Shown: positions 1 to 7,552 of the stretch, piece by piece
Numbering within the stretch: the first letter of the stretch is position 1
How the letters are laid out: each line of letters opens with the position of its first letter
DNA from: Gammaproteobacteria bacterium F7
Lineage (GTDB): Bacteria; Pseudomonadota; Gammaproteobacteria; Pseudomonadales; IMCC2047
Length of the DNA stretch: 64,000 nt
Reading direction: 5' to 3'
Assembly (NCBI GenBank): GCA_001593685.1
Contig: LUKI01000001.1
Location: 1-64,000, forward strand
Notes under the pieces: model-generated
The model's database searches: none
The model's input: the letters and a program-made list of their open reading frames with translations, nothing else
Told to the model about the DNA's origin: nothing
Translations under genes and position numbers: made by a program

Positions 1-32
1 TCTGGCGATGTATAAACCGAGAAACCAGCCAT
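1..32 (-). CDS. Start of a phage gene, probably terminase large subunit (partial)
   Basis: An ATG at 32 opens a frame that runs off the left edge, reading MAGFSVYTSP. A purine-rich Shine-Dalgarno AGGAAGG lies about 11 bases upstream, just after the stop of the small terminase gene. The large terminase subunit normally follows the small one, so that identity is inferred from order only. Ten codons are too few to recognise a domain. Confidence 0.4.
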   Translation of the reverse strand, partial: MAGFSVYTSP

Positions 33-48
33 ACTATTGCGTGCCTTC

Positions 49-543
49 CTACGCCTCAGCAGCTCCCTTGCCGCCTCCTGCTGCGATACGTTCAAGTTCT
101 GCATCTGATAAGCCGGTAGCGTCTCTGTGGTTTAGGTTGGCGGCGAGTTCTTGCTTGTCAGTTAAACCAAGATCGCGAGCAATAATATTCGGGTTCAACA
201 GATCAGCGGCAGCCCCTGCGAACTTCTGGGTTTTAATGATTTCTTCTACGCGCGTAACGACTCCGATAAAATCTTTACGACCTCTATATAAATCCCAGGT
301 AGCGCGGTTAATATCCAAGAATATACAAAGCCCGCTAATCGTCATTGCCCGCATCTTTGCGGCGACATCGCTTCGGACCTCGCCTTGATAATGGAATAGC
401 CTCTCTTCAAATAGAGGATTATCTTCTACCCAAGTAAAGTATTCGCTACAGGCGTCCCATAGCTGCTCTTCTGACTCGAAAATAGGTTTTCTACCGTGAG
501 AGCTTCTTGCTTCCCAGAACCTGTTTCCTTTAGGCGCACTCAT
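49..543 (-). CDS. Phage terminase small subunit (P22 gp3-like)
   Basis: The 164-residue product resembles the small terminase (DNA-recognition) subunit of P22-type phages. This subunit binds the packaging site and recruits the large ATPase/nuclease subunit to load DNA into the prohead. The N-terminus [18 protein letters not shown] is typical of the gp3 family, as is the central segment on unconditional host-like loading ([19 protein letters not shown]). I use the ATG at 543 with AAGG six bases upstream; a TTG two codons earlier is possible. It marks this as a headful-type packaging phage, which is family knowledge. Confidence 0.8.
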   Translation of the reverse strand: MSAPKGNRFWEARSSHGRKPIFESEEQLWDACSEYFTWVEDNPLFEERLFHYQGEVRSDVAAKMRAMTISGLCIFLDINRATWDLYRGRKDFIGVVTRVEEIIKTQKFAGAAADLLNPNIIARDLGLTDKQELAANLNHRDATGLSDAELERIAAGGGKGAAEA

Positions 544-554
544 AACCAACCTTG

Positions 555-863
555 TTAATAATCACTACTTCCGCCGCCTTCGCACTTAGGGTCAAGCACG
601 GTTAGTTTGAAATAAGCAAAGTCGTCGTCGCCATCAGCAAAAACAGCATTGCACGCAATCAATGCGCAACCCGTCTGAGTCGCCGTGAACTTAGCCGACG
701 CCTTACTGCCCGTTAATGATTCATCAGACAAAGAGATCGCACTGCTATCGGTTGACCAAGGAGCTGAATTAACGCTAGTGCCTTTCTTAGACGCATAGCC
801 AGACCAGTCCCAGGCGTAAGTAATAGATGCACCTTTGTAGATAACGCCTAAATCTTTAATCAT
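555..863 (-). CDS. Hypothetical phage protein, 102 aa
   Basis: The product is not recognised. It is a small, Ser/Thr/Ala-rich protein with alternating hydrophobic pattern suggestive of a beta fold (possibly Ig-like) and no signal peptide or membrane segment. It lies between terminase and tail-protein genes and its start touches the stop of the coiled-coil gene at 863, so it is co-translated. A virion or head-decoration role would fit the place but is inference. Confidence 0.6.
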   Translation of the reverse strand: MIKDLGVIYKGASITYAWDWSGYASKKGTSVNSAPWSTDSSAISLSDESLTGSKASAKFTATQTGCALIACNAVFADGDDDFAYFKLTVLDPKCEGGGSSDY

Positions 864-1123
864 TATCCAAGCTTCGCTTTAAGCAACGTGAGCTTATCTT
901 TCATCCGCGCTTCATCTTCGCCTTCGTAGCGCCCTTCTGATAAGTCGCGCTCTAAGGCGTGCAAAACAGGCTTCATATGAGCTATATAAAGCGCTTCCTG
1001 TATGGTCTTAATCTCGTCGCGAATGGCTTTCTCTCGCTCTTCGATGGGCGCTTTCTCAGCCTGAATATCATCCAGCTCAGCCCAAAGCTCATCGCGTCTG
1101 GTTTTTTGGTCTTTGATAGTCAT
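863..1123 (-). CDS. Hypothetical coiled-coil phage protein
   Basis: About 86 residues, strongly charged and helical (heptad-like spacing over residues 5-50 and again near the C-terminus), so a coiled coil is predicted. I chose the ATG at 1123 because it overlaps the stop of the upstream gene as TAATG; an ATG at 1138 is in frame. Function unknown. It could be a small structural or chaperone-like protein of the tail gene block. Confidence 0.6.
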   Translation of the reverse strand: MTIKDQKTRRDELWAELDDIQAEKAPIEEREKAIRDEIKTIQEALYIAHMKPVLHALERDLSEGRYEGEDEARMKDKLTLLKAKLG

Positions 1124-1539
1124 TAGCTTAAAGTCCATGTTGAGGTGGTGAAGTCGAGCGTTAATGTCTCGCCATCTGCCAGGGTTAAATCAGAGCCGTA
1201 GTCATACCAGCAAACAAGCGGATCAGCAGGCGATGTTGGCGTATTGTTATAAACCACAACATAACGGAACGCTGCCGCCGAACCACCGGATGCTGTCAGC
1301 ACTAAATCAGCAAATAACTGCGTATATATTCCGGCAGCCTCTGCGTGTGAACTGGTTGTCAGGTTGCGAGAGGATAGATTCGTGTACGCAATCTCTGTGA
1401 GATCTGCCAGCACAGAGTTAGTAGCTACTGGCGCGTTAGCATCCGCACAAAGGGCTACCGTGAACTGATCGGAGCCGCAGGCGTGCACCTTATCCGATAA
1501 GTCCTCAACGAACTGATTGAACTTGTTATAAGCCGCCAT
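1123..1539 (-). CDS. Hypothetical phage virion protein, 138 aa
   Basis: A 138-residue protein rich in Ala, Thr, Ser and Asp, with beta-rich C-terminal half ending in a run of Thr/Ser. Proteins of this look commonly precede LamG or fibre genes in siphophages and are annotated as hypothetical structural proteins. It overlaps the next gene by the TAATG junction at 1123 and follows the tail protein by nine bases. Function is inferred from place only. Confidence 0.6.
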   Translation of the reverse strand: MAAYNKFNQFVEDLSDKVHACGSDQFTVALCADANAPVATNSVLADLTEIAYTNLSSRNLTTSSHAEAAGIYTQLFADLVLTASGGSAAAFRYVVVYNNTPTSPADPLVCWYDYGSDLTLADGETLTLDFTTSTWTLS

Positions 1540-1548
1540 AAGTAATAC

Positions 1549-3123
1549 CTAGTGTTTGTAGAATGTGGTGGTTTTAGGAGGCACGATAAAACTTGTTACC
1601 TTAGCCTTTACGAAATAAGTTTTATAAGGCTCTGCTGATCCCTGAGAATAATTAAGCGTGACGTTTGCGCCGCTAATGACATATTCGCCACTATCGGCGC
1701 TTAATACTGCCGCCCGAAGGAAATCAACATCTGTGCCGGTAAAGCTGTACACACCTGAATCAGCCGCCAGAGTGTAGCCGTGGATAAGATCAGCTACCGA
1801 TACGCTCAGCGCATAACTGCCCGAATCAGCCTCTATTTTTCTGGCCGCCAACAAAGCAAGCGTTGAGCCAGTTAATACGTAATTACCTGAATCACACGAC
1901 AGCGTGTAGGTGCCCGCGTTAGGGGTGTATGTTAGCGTGGCATCTGTGCCGCTTATTGAGTAAGAGCCGCTATCCGCAGAGAGCTTGCTAGATTTTAATA
2001 GGCTTGCATCTGTACCCGACAAGCTATAAGCCCCACTGTTTCCAGCAATGCGTCTTGACGAACGCAGCGCCGGTTCTGCGCCAGATAATGCGTAGCTACC
2101 AGAGCCACAGATCAGCGTCACCCCGCCGCCGCCAGTCGTATTCTCTGGCGTGCCAACCGTCCAGAATGCAGCAGGGTCTGATCGGTTGCTATGCTCTAGA
2201 GAAATATGATCGGCAGAAAGCGTGCCGTTGTATAAAATCAGATCATCTAACGTGCCGTCGTATGCAAACGCAGAACCTCCGCCGCGATAGTGCCCAAAGT
2301 GCATGGGCGCTGCGACGATATTCATTGACGCGACAGAATCAGTTGCATCAAGCACGCCATCGACATACAGACGAGCAGTAGTTCCGTCAGACGTCATGTA
2401 AACCCAGTGATCTACACCATCATCAACGGTTACATTTCCAAGTCCACCACCGCCCCATGCCCCGAATTTCAGCTTATGATTATATTTAATAATCAAAAAC
2501 ATGCTGTTCGACGCAGCCGTGCCAATGTTAATCATGTGATGATTAGCGCCGCCAACGTACTGCGTGGTATTCATCTTGAAGCCGATCGAAATATTGCCTG
2601 TCCCGCTTGGCCCGTTTGAATTTGATGTTAAATAATTTTCGCCAGAGCCAAAATCAGCGTCATCGCCGAGCGTTACGCCCGTGCTTGTCAGGTCATTATT
2701 CCCCGCTGAATCAGTCGTCGAGTTAAGCGGGTATGAGTTATGATAATCAGCCCATACTGAGTTTCTACCGTAAGTGCTCGTAACGACAGGCTGAGACTCG
2801 CCAGCCTTCTTGTAGAACATCCACACTTCACCTGCGGCGCTTGAGTAAGTTGAGAATCTAACTTTTATCTCGCACTTTCTAAGACCTGCCGTAGCAGAGG
2901 TCACAAACGAGACAATCTCGCACGGCAGCTGATTCGTACCCGCGTCATCAGTCGAAAACCGTAAATCTCCGCCACCGTTGAGCGCAGAGTTTGCCCCCGC
3001 ATCAATGGCTTCTGTCGGTATATTGTCGAGCGTTATTAACGCAACAAAACCCGATAATGAGCTAGCCGGAGTTAACCCGGTCAGCTTGACGCGACGGCCC
3101 CAGTTTGAGCCCGTAAACGCCAT
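1549..3123 (-). CDS. LamG-like tail/receptor-binding protein with C-terminal repeats
   Basis: The 524-residue product begins with a DUF2341-like beta domain (residues about 1-115), followed by a concanavalin-A-like LamG domain (about 130-325, with the DHWVYMTSDGTTARLYVDG core). After this come about seven degenerate repeats of 18-24 residues built around SGSYxxSGTDA (about 335-495). Such repeats are frequent in siphophage fibres and are thought to be adhesive spacers. It is likely a host-surface-binding tail protein. The repeats are good substrates for recombination. Exact receptor unknown. Confidence 0.72.
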   Translation of the reverse strand: MAFTGSNWGRRVKLTGLTPASSLSGFVALITLDNIPTEAIDAGANSALNGGGDLRFSTDDAGTNQLPCEIVSFVTSATAGLRKCEIKVRFSTYSSAAGEVWMFYKKAGESQPVVTSTYGRNSVWADYHNSYPLNSTTDSAGNNDLTSTGVTLGDDADFGSGENYLTSNSNGPSGTGNISIGFKMNTTQYVGGANHHMINIGTAASNSMFLIIKYNHKLKFGAWGGGGLGNVTVDDGVDHWVYMTSDGTTARLYVDGVLDATDSVASMNIVAAPMHFGHYRGGGSAFAYDGTLDDLILYNGTLSADHISLEHSNRSDPAAFWTVGTPENTTGGGGVTLICGSGSYALSGAEPALRSSRRIAGNSGAYSLSGTDASLLKSSKLSADSGSYSISGTDATLTYTPNAGTYTLSCDSGNYVLTGSTLALLAARKIEADSGSYALSVSVADLIHGYTLAADSGVYSFTGTDVDFLRAAVLSADSGEYVISGANVTLNYSQGSAEPYKTYFVKAKVTSFIVPPKTTTFYKH

Positions 3124-3125
3124 AA

Positions 3126-3464
3126 CTAATCCAGGCTGTTAACGTAATCATTGAACGAGTCAGTCATGCCGTACTTAGTCAGCATTTCATCAGCCGTAGG
3201 CGTACCCGTTCGCATTGCCTGCAAATCCTGCGCTTTTTCAACCGCTGTGCTGATCTCTGACATAACCGTATCAGACTGGCTTTCGATAAATGTAACGTCC
3301 TCGGCAGTGAACTCGCTACGCGGGTCTTTCTTCATCATCGCTGAATACTTGATCGCCTCATCAAGCACCGCGTTCAACTGGCTTAATGCCGACGCAGAAC
3401 GACGCACCAGCTCTTCGTGTGCTTTGCTCACGTTCATAACGCGACGCTGTTTAATAATGCTCAT
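3126..3464 (-). CDS. Hypothetical phage protein, 112 aa
   Basis: Helical, charged protein of 112 residues with no recognised domain. It starts ten bases after the upstream gene and ends three bases before the LamG protein gene, so it belongs to the same transcript. A helical assembly-chaperone or scaffold-type role is possible but is not supported by any motif. Confidence 0.58.
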   Translation of the reverse strand: MSIIKQRRVMNVSKAHEELVRRSASALSQLNAVLDEAIKYSAMMKKDPRSEFTAEDVTFIESQSDTVMSEISTAVEKAQDLQAMRTGTPTADEMLTKYGMTDSFNDYVNSLD

Positions 3465-3474
3465 TCAACTACCC

Positions 3475-3795
3475 TCAATTCAACTCAACAACATAACGAT
3501 CAAGCCCGTCGACCGTTTTATCGTACATCGCATGGCGGCTCGCATTTGAGCCCTCCGGCACTTCAAACTGTATGCGCTCGAAGCCAAGGGACCGAACAAG
3601 CTCCATCACCAGCCCGTTTATCTCATCATTCAACACGCCGCTAACAAGATGCAGGCGACACTCGTTACAGCCCAAATCAGTCAGTAACATACTGGTCGAA
3701 TAGCGCGTTTTATCTGCTAACGACTCACCCATGGCAGAATCGTAAATCTGCAAGCTGCGCTGTAACGCAGTCACGCCTATTTCATATCGAGACAT
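3475..3795 (-). CDS. Hypothetical phage protein, 106 aa
   Basis: A 106-residue product with two cysteines in NECRL context and no membrane segment. Its start overlaps the end of the lipase gene by 14 bases, showing tight coupling to the lysis block. I do not recognise the family. Confidence 0.58.
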   Translation of the reverse strand: MSRYEIGVTALQRSLQIYDSAMGESLADKTRYSTSMLLTDLGCNECRLHLVSGVLNDEINGLVMELVRSLGFERIQFEVPEGSNASRHAMYDKTVDGLDRYVVELN

Positions 3796-4402
3796 CGTCA
3801 GCCCCTAGCGCCTCTGCGTATAATTCAATTGGATGATCCTTCCACGTTCGACTGTCGTGAAAATGGCCTAGCTGAGTCAGCTCAACAGGGTGTCGATAGC
3901 CCCACGACCTACGCGGCACAGTCGTCACAAAATCGTGCCGGTGCCGGTATGACACACACGGAATAGAAAACCGTTTAGCCGCAGAACGCTTGAACGGACG
4001 CGGAGAACCGAACAACACGACTTCACGAACGTCAAATCCCTCAGCCTTCAAAATCATCGACAGCGGCGCGGCAATACCAGCACCGAGGCTGTGACCGCTT
4101 ACAATAACTGGCCCAGGTAAATCAAACTCAATCATTGCATCGGCAATCTTTTGAGCCGCCTTTAAAAATCCTGCGTGGCACCAACCAACTCGACGATCAC
4201 GCCAAGGCAGAAAACGAATATCACGCAAAACATCAAGCCATCCGCCATTTTTCCACCAATTCGTTGCTTCTGTGCCGCGCGGAATAACCACCGTCGCATC
4301 GTCCTGAATCGTAATCCAGCACTCAATATCACCGCGCAAATGAAGTGTTTTCTCGTGATAACCGCGCTCGCAAAGCCGCGCTAGTGCTGCGTGATTTTGC
4401 AT
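3782..4402 (-). CDS. Class 3 lipase-like hydrolase in the lysis cassette
   Basis: The 206-residue product has the alpha/beta-hydrolase nucleophile elbow GHSLGAG (Ser at about residue 103). A likely acid follows in RHRHDFVTTVPR (about 157), and a candidate histidine lies in the C-terminal HDSRTWKDHPIELY segment, matching the lipase_3 family. No signal peptide is seen. It is the last gene of holin, endolysin, lipoprotein, lipase, overlapping the lipoprotein gene by 22 bases in another frame. Family knowledge supports esterase or lipase activity. A role in breaking the outer membrane at lysis is inference. See findings. Confidence 0.78.
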   Translation of the reverse strand: MQNHAALARLCERGYHEKTLHLRGDIECWITIQDDATVVIPRGTEATNWWKNGGWLDVLRDIRFLPWRDRRVGWCHAGFLKAAQKIADAMIEFDLPGPVIVSGHSLGAGIAAPLSMILKAEGFDVREVVLFGSPRPFKRSAAKRFSIPCVSYRHRHDFVTTVPRRSWGYRHPVELTQLGHFHDSRTWKDHPIELYAEALGADDVSI

Positions 4403-4494
4403 TCTGCGTCTATCTCGATTTTGTCTGTTTGAACCTGAATCATCGTGCAGCCAGCGGCCATCAAGGCAACGGCTACAGCGAGAACAATTTTCAT
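4381..4494 (-). CDS. Tiny lipoprotein, spanin-like (37 aa)
   Basis: A 37-residue frame: MKIVLAVAVALMAAGC is a complete lipoprotein signal with lipobox MAAGC (Cys16), followed by a short polar tail. Its ATG overlaps the endolysin stop as ATGA, and its 3' end overlaps the lipase start. Position after an endolysin and the lipobox resemble an outer-membrane spanin (Rz1). I see no inner-membrane partner of the Rz type, so it may act with the lipase or alone. Confidence 0.68.
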   Translation of the reverse strand: MKIVLAVAVALMAAGCTMIQVQTDKIEIDAECKITQH

Positions 4495-4895
4495 GGGTGG
4501 TATGTTTTTATGGGTGTGCAATTACGCACGTCAAAATGCAGGTGAGGCGTCCCCAGTTCAACAAATGTAATATGAGGAAATAAGCCTGGGTTATTGAGAA
4601 TATCCTGGCGAACGCTCTCAACATCGATATCGTGAAACGTGCAATCAGCAGCACGACCAAAGCGATGCTGACTATAGGGTGTGCCGACAGGACTAAGCTC
4701 AGTTCTGAGGCCGCGCCAGTGATTAGCGCCACCCCAAAGCCAATCATTTACCGTCATCTTTCCGTATGAGGCTCTAAGATCGTCTAAAGTCTTAAGAAGA
4801 CGCTCGTCCAGCAACTCAAGAGATCGCTCGCCGCGCACATCGTAAATATGCTTTGGCACAAGCTCTTCTGTCTCAAAGAATCTAGGGCGGTACAT
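4491..4895 (-). CDS. Endolysin, peptidase M15 family
   Basis: The 134-residue protein has the M15_3 zinc peptidase signature: SQHRFGRAADCTF (His and Asp ligands, about residues 77-89) and HLHFD (final His ligand, about 118-122). These enzymes cut L-Ala-D-Glu or D-Ala links in peptidoglycan. It follows the holin gene directly (start codon overlaps holin stop at 4895) and precedes the lipoprotein gene. No signal sequence is visible, so export depends on the holin. Confidence 0.85.
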   Translation of the reverse strand: MYRPRFFETEELVPKHIYDVRGERSLELLDERLLKTLDDLRASYGKMTVNDWLWGGANHWRGLRTELSPVGTPYSQHRFGRAADCTFHDIDVESVRQDILNNPGLFPHITFVELGTPHLHFDVRNCTPIKTYHP

Positions 4896-5197
4896 TAGCC
4901 AACCTTCCGGCGAATAATTTTAACAGCAAGGGCTCGAACAGTAGCCGAACCAAAATAACCGATAGTGCCGCCAGCAAATACCGACCAACTCATATCAAAA
5001 CCCATCGCAGTAATACCTGCGCTCGCGGTTAGACTTAATGCACCGCAAATAAGCGACTCAAGGATAACTCTGATTGGTTTGGTTTCTTCTCTGTCGTATA
5101 TCACTCTAATAGCCGCGATAAACATAGCCATAAGCGCGCCAGAAGTTTCAGGTGGTATATCGTTTAGCATATGTGCCGTTTCTTTGATCGGTGGCAT
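4895..5197 (-). CDS. Phage holin, lambda/HP1 family
   Basis: About 100 residues with hydrophobic segments near 20-32, 45-66 and 68-85 and a basic C-terminus (KIIRRKVG), as in the Phage_holin_3 family. The N-terminal PETSGALMAMFIAAIRVIYD is characteristic. It forms membrane holes that release the endolysin. It is the first gene of the lysis block and lies just downstream of two terminators, so its expression should depend on Q-type antitermination. Confidence 0.82.
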   Translation of the reverse strand: MPPIKETAHMLNDIPPETSGALMAMFIAAIRVIYDREETKPIRVILESLICGALSLTASAGITAMGFDMSWSVFAGGTIGYFGSATVRALAVKIIRRKVG

Positions 5198-5218
5198 AGC
5201 TCACCTGTTTTTATAGAC

Positions 5219-5258
5219 ATAAAAAAGCCCCATGCGGCCTGGTGGAACCACATGAGGC
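5219..5258 (-). terminator. Intrinsic terminator before lysis genes
   Basis: On the minus strand an 11-bp stem (5248-5258 with 5227-5237, one or two G-U pairs) and a ten-base loop are followed by six T. It lies between the HTH gene and the holin gene, so transcripts from the Q/acr region would stop here unless antiterminated, as at lambda tR'. Confidence 0.72.
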
Positions 5259-5273
5259 GTTAGGAACTGGCAA

Positions 5274-5306
5274 TAAAAAACCCGCTCCAGATTGCTCTGC
5301 GCGGGT
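5274..5306 (-). terminator. Intrinsic terminator, tandem partner
   Basis: On the minus strand ACCCGC (5301-5306) pairs with GCGGGT (5280-5285) and is followed by a run of six T. Two strong terminators in tandem ahead of the late genes fit a Q-controlled switch. Confidence 0.72.
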
Positions 5307-5379
5307 CTAATGTTTGTCGTGGACGCAAAAATCCACAATACGGAATTAACATTACTTCACTGATAGCAAAAATGCAAGT

Positions 5380-5664
5380 TTATTTGAACAATCTGCGCAG
5401 CTCCAAGCCAAGCTGCTCATGATCAAACTGGACCTCAACCTCAATCAGCATATCAAACCAGAATGCGAACACCGTGCGGGGGACTGGCTTGCGCCCTGCC
5501 AGCCAGTTATCTATGTGTTTGCGCTCATAATGCGTGCCAAGCTTTCTGTTAAGCTCCGCCAAGGCGGCATCTTTTTGGCTAGCCAACGTCGGGTTATCTT
5601 CATCCGCGTGCGCGCGTATTGCCCAGTCAGCCAGGTTTTTGTACTGCGATAAAGAGTTATCCAT
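5380..5664 (-). CDS. HTH-like protein, candidate anti-CRISPR-associated (Aca) repressor
   Basis: The 94-residue protein carries a putative helix-turn-helix around residues 35-65 (LNRKLGTHYERKHIDNWLAG). It sits four bases after an AcrIF11-like gene. Small HTH genes directly downstream of anti-CRISPR genes are the Aca regulators, which bind a palindrome in the acr promoter and shut it off. A matching palindrome is present at 6151-6170. I cannot assign it to a numbered Aca family, and the role is inference from context. Confidence 0.6.
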   Translation of the reverse strand: MDNSLSQYKNLADWAIRAHADEDNPTLASQKDAALAELNRKLGTHYERKHIDNWLAGRKPVPRTVFAFWFDMLIEVEVQFDHEQLGLELRRLFK

Positions 5665-5668
5665 TTTG

Positions 5669-6109
5669 TTATACTCGCTCCTTAACCCCTTCCAGTTTAA
5701 GTTCTTTCTCTTTGCCGCTCATTGAAACAATGTAGACCACGCCTTGCTCGTCTTCTGATTCGCAAGCTAAGAACCCCATTTTTTTTGCGCATTCACCTTG
5801 TTTTGCTTGTACCCACCAGTCTTCTTCACCTTCGCCACCGTGGTCCCATGCAGTGTCTCGACCATCAAGAACGCGCTCAGCGTCGTCCTCATCAATCTCC
5901 AGGACACGAGCGATATCTTCGATAATCTCTTCGTCGTACAGGTCGCGAACGCTTACGATTTGGTCTTCTTCAATCTCAATTGAGTAGACATAAACTGTGT
6001 TAGCCTGGGTCATTGTGTACTCTTCTGCTGCGAAAAACAGGCAGTCACCAAACATGCCGCTGTTATTAATTTCGTTAATTTCTTTTGGGCTTGTATGGAT
6101 CAGGTTCAT
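5669..6109 (-). CDS. acrIF11-like: AcrIF11-like anti-CRISPR (ADP-ribosyltransferase fold)
   Basis: The 146-residue product begins MNLIHTSPKEI and continues FGDCLFFAAEEYTMT, matching the N-terminus of AcrIF11 as I remember it (IFHTSP.EI, FG..LFFAADEYVMT). Near the C-terminus AKKMGF and DEQGVVYIVSM match AKTLGF and DEQGTCYMIDM. AcrIF11 inactivates type I-F Cascade by ADP-ribosylating Cas8f. I use the ATG at 6109 with AGAGG upstream; an in-frame start at 6148 would place the operator inside the gene. The product is very acidic in the middle. Followed by an HTH gene as in acr-aca operons. Confidence 0.75.
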   Translation of the reverse strand: MNLIHTSPKEINEINNSGMFGDCLFFAAEEYTMTQANTVYVYSIEIEEDQIVSVRDLYDEEIIEDIARVLEIDEDDAERVLDGRDTAWDHGGEGEEDWWVQAKQGECAKKMGFLACESEDEQGVVYIVSMSGKEKELKLEGVKERV

Positions 6110-6150
6110 GTCTTTTTCCTCTGTGTTTCCCCTAACTCTTAATAACAAGC

Positions 6151-6170
6151 ATACTCCTATTTAGGAGCAT
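6151..6170 (-). promoter_or_regulatory. Palindromic operator inside the acr promoter
   Basis: CTCCTA-TT-TAGGAG (6154-6167) is a perfect inverted repeat, with flanking AT/AT also pairing. On the minus strand it fills the spacer between TTGCCA (-35-like) and TATGCT (-10-like), 40-60 bases before the acr start codon. A repressor bound here would block the promoter, the known arrangement for Aca autoregulation. Confidence 0.62.
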
Positions 6171-6216
6171 GGCAAGTATTAATTAAGCCTTTTTTTAAAT
6201 TATTGCGATCACAACC

Positions 6217-6615
6217 CTAAGCCACCTCTTTTCGCTCGCGCATACTATCCAGCTTTGCATCAATCCAAGCCGTTCCACCGTTTGTTAGTTCACCCACTCG
6301 CTGGCGGTTGAGCTGATAAATGCCGTTTTTAGATAGCACTCGCGCCGTTTTAGAAGCGTTCTCATTCAGCAAGTAATAACACATCGTTACTGTGCCCATT
6401 TCTTCGTCTCGATGCGTTAATCGGCATAATATACGCTCAACCTGGCAGGCCTGCTCGTCGCAGATAATCACCCTGCTCGGTCTGCGCCTCGCTACTAATT
6501 TCCAGTATGAAGACATGACCGGATAGTTCAAAGACAGCCCAGGATTTGTCAGCGCCCACGCCGCCCACTGTCTCAGCAACCAAGTTGTGTCGTCTACGTC
6601 GAGAAGATCGCTCAA
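6217..6615 (-). CDS. Antitermination protein Q-like
   Basis: The 132-residue protein resembles the Phage_antitermQ family: W-rich N-terminus (TTWLLRQWAAWALTNPGLSLNYP), a basic loop ARRRPS, and a C-terminal helix pair (ASKTARVLSKNGIYQLNRQRVGEL) that looks like a sigma-70 region 4 type HTH. Q loads onto RNA polymerase at the late promoter and lets it pass terminators. Two terminators lie downstream before the holin. The late promoter should lie in 6110-6216. Confidence 0.68.
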   Translation of the reverse strand: MSDLLDVDDTTWLLRQWAAWALTNPGLSLNYPVMSSYWKLVARRRPSRVIICDEQACQVERILCRLTHRDEEMGTVTMCYYLLNENASKTARVLSKNGIYQLNRQRVGELTNGGTAWIDAKLDSMRERKEVA

Positions 6616-6679
6616 TGTGTTATCCCTCTCTTTTACATTTTCCGGTTTTGCAGGTCAGGTTTGGTTAGGTTTGCTGCAC

Positions 6680-6820
6680 CTAACTCCAAGTAAATACCGC
6701 ATCAAGCTTCATCCAGGTAAGAGCCAAGAATCCGCCTCCTTTGTTCGGGAACAACCCAAAGCGAATGGTTGGCAACAAAAACCATGAGGAAAAACCACCG
6801 TTCCTAAATCTAAATTTCAT
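6680..6820 (-). CDS. Small hydrophobic phage protein (46 aa)
   Basis: A 46-residue frame rich in Phe, Trp and Gly (NGGFSSWFLLPTIRFGLF). Its ATG overlaps the stop of the upstream gene as ATGA at 6817-6820, and GGAG lies nine bases before it. This coupling in a compact operon supports a real gene. No function known. Confidence 0.5.
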   Translation of the reverse strand: MKFRFRNGGFSSWFLLPTIRFGLFPNKGGGFLALTWMKLDAVFTWS

Positions 6821-7017
6821 GCCGCCTTCTCCTTTTTCAGCTTTCTAACCGGTATGTACCGGCCCTTGTTTAACTTCTGGCGCAAGTCGTTTATCTCGCG
6901 CTTTAGCTTTGAAATCTCCGACCTCTGCTCCATAATTAATTGCAGATCACGCTGAGCCAAATCTTTGTATGCCTCTACTGTTTGCGGCATTGGCTCACGC
7001 CACTCTGGTACTTTCAC
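6817..7017 (-). CDS. Hypothetical coiled-coil phage protein (66 aa)
   Basis: Short, basic, heptad-patterned protein (residues 15-50), overlapping the 3' end of the NinG gene by 23 bases. Located in the nin region between ninG and Q. Unknown function. Confidence 0.58.
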   Translation of the reverse strand: MKVPEWREPMPQTVEAYKDLAQRDLQLIMEQRSEISKLKREINDLRQKLNKGRYIPVRKLKKEKAA

Positions 7018-7552
7018 TTTCCAATTCCTTTAGTTTCTGTTTGTAATGCAGCTCTATCGCTTTGTAGTCCTGAGCTGTGTATCTATTTGCTTCGTGCGGG
7101 CCCTCCAGCCACTCCACCTTTTCCAGCCCTATTTTCTCAATCAAGTTTGGCCGGTAGTTGGCAATATTCCCCGATAGATGGTTGTTGCACGGGGCGCATT
7201 GTTTGTGGCAGTTAAGCTCTTCAAATCTCAGCTCTGGATTAGCGCCTATCGTCTTGAAGTGTCCTGCATGATACTGGCCGTTGTGGTGGCGCTGACAGCT
7301 AATACAGGGCTGCCCCTTGTCTCTTGCTCGGATAAACGCATTAAAGGCCTTCTGCGCCGCTTTAGCCCTGAATGCTTTGTCGTTAGCATAGAAGTCGCGC
7401 TTTTGCTGCTTAATCGCCTTGTCTTTCTTTTTTGCCTGCTTCTTTTGAGCGTAGGTGATAGCGCAAGCCATATTGCAAGCAATCTGGAGCGAGCTTTTCG
7501 GGATAAATTCAAACTTACAGACGCGGCATTTTTTGGGCTTTAGCGGCTTCAC
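6995..7552 (-). CDS. ninG: NinG-like recombination endonuclease (Rap)
   Basis: The 185-residue protein matches lambda NinG/Rap, which resolves branched recombination intermediates. Seen are the N-terminal zinc-binding KKCRVCKFEF with a second Cys pair near 27-31, a lysine-rich coil (36-75), the CISCQRHHNGQYHAGHF motif (about 83-99), the CHKQCAPCNNHLSGN motif (about 115-129) and a helical C-terminus. Overlaps the NinB-like gene by four bases. It supports the lambdoid character of this region. Confidence 0.88.
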   Translation of the reverse strand: MKPLKPKKCRVCKFEFIPKSSLQIACNMACAITYAQKKQAKKKDKAIKQQKRDFYANDKAFRAKAAQKAFNAFIRARDKGQPCISCQRHHNGQYHAGHFKTIGANPELRFEELNCHKQCAPCNNHLSGNIANYRPNLIEKIGLEKVEWLEGPHEANRYTAQDYKAIELHYKQKLKELESESTRVA

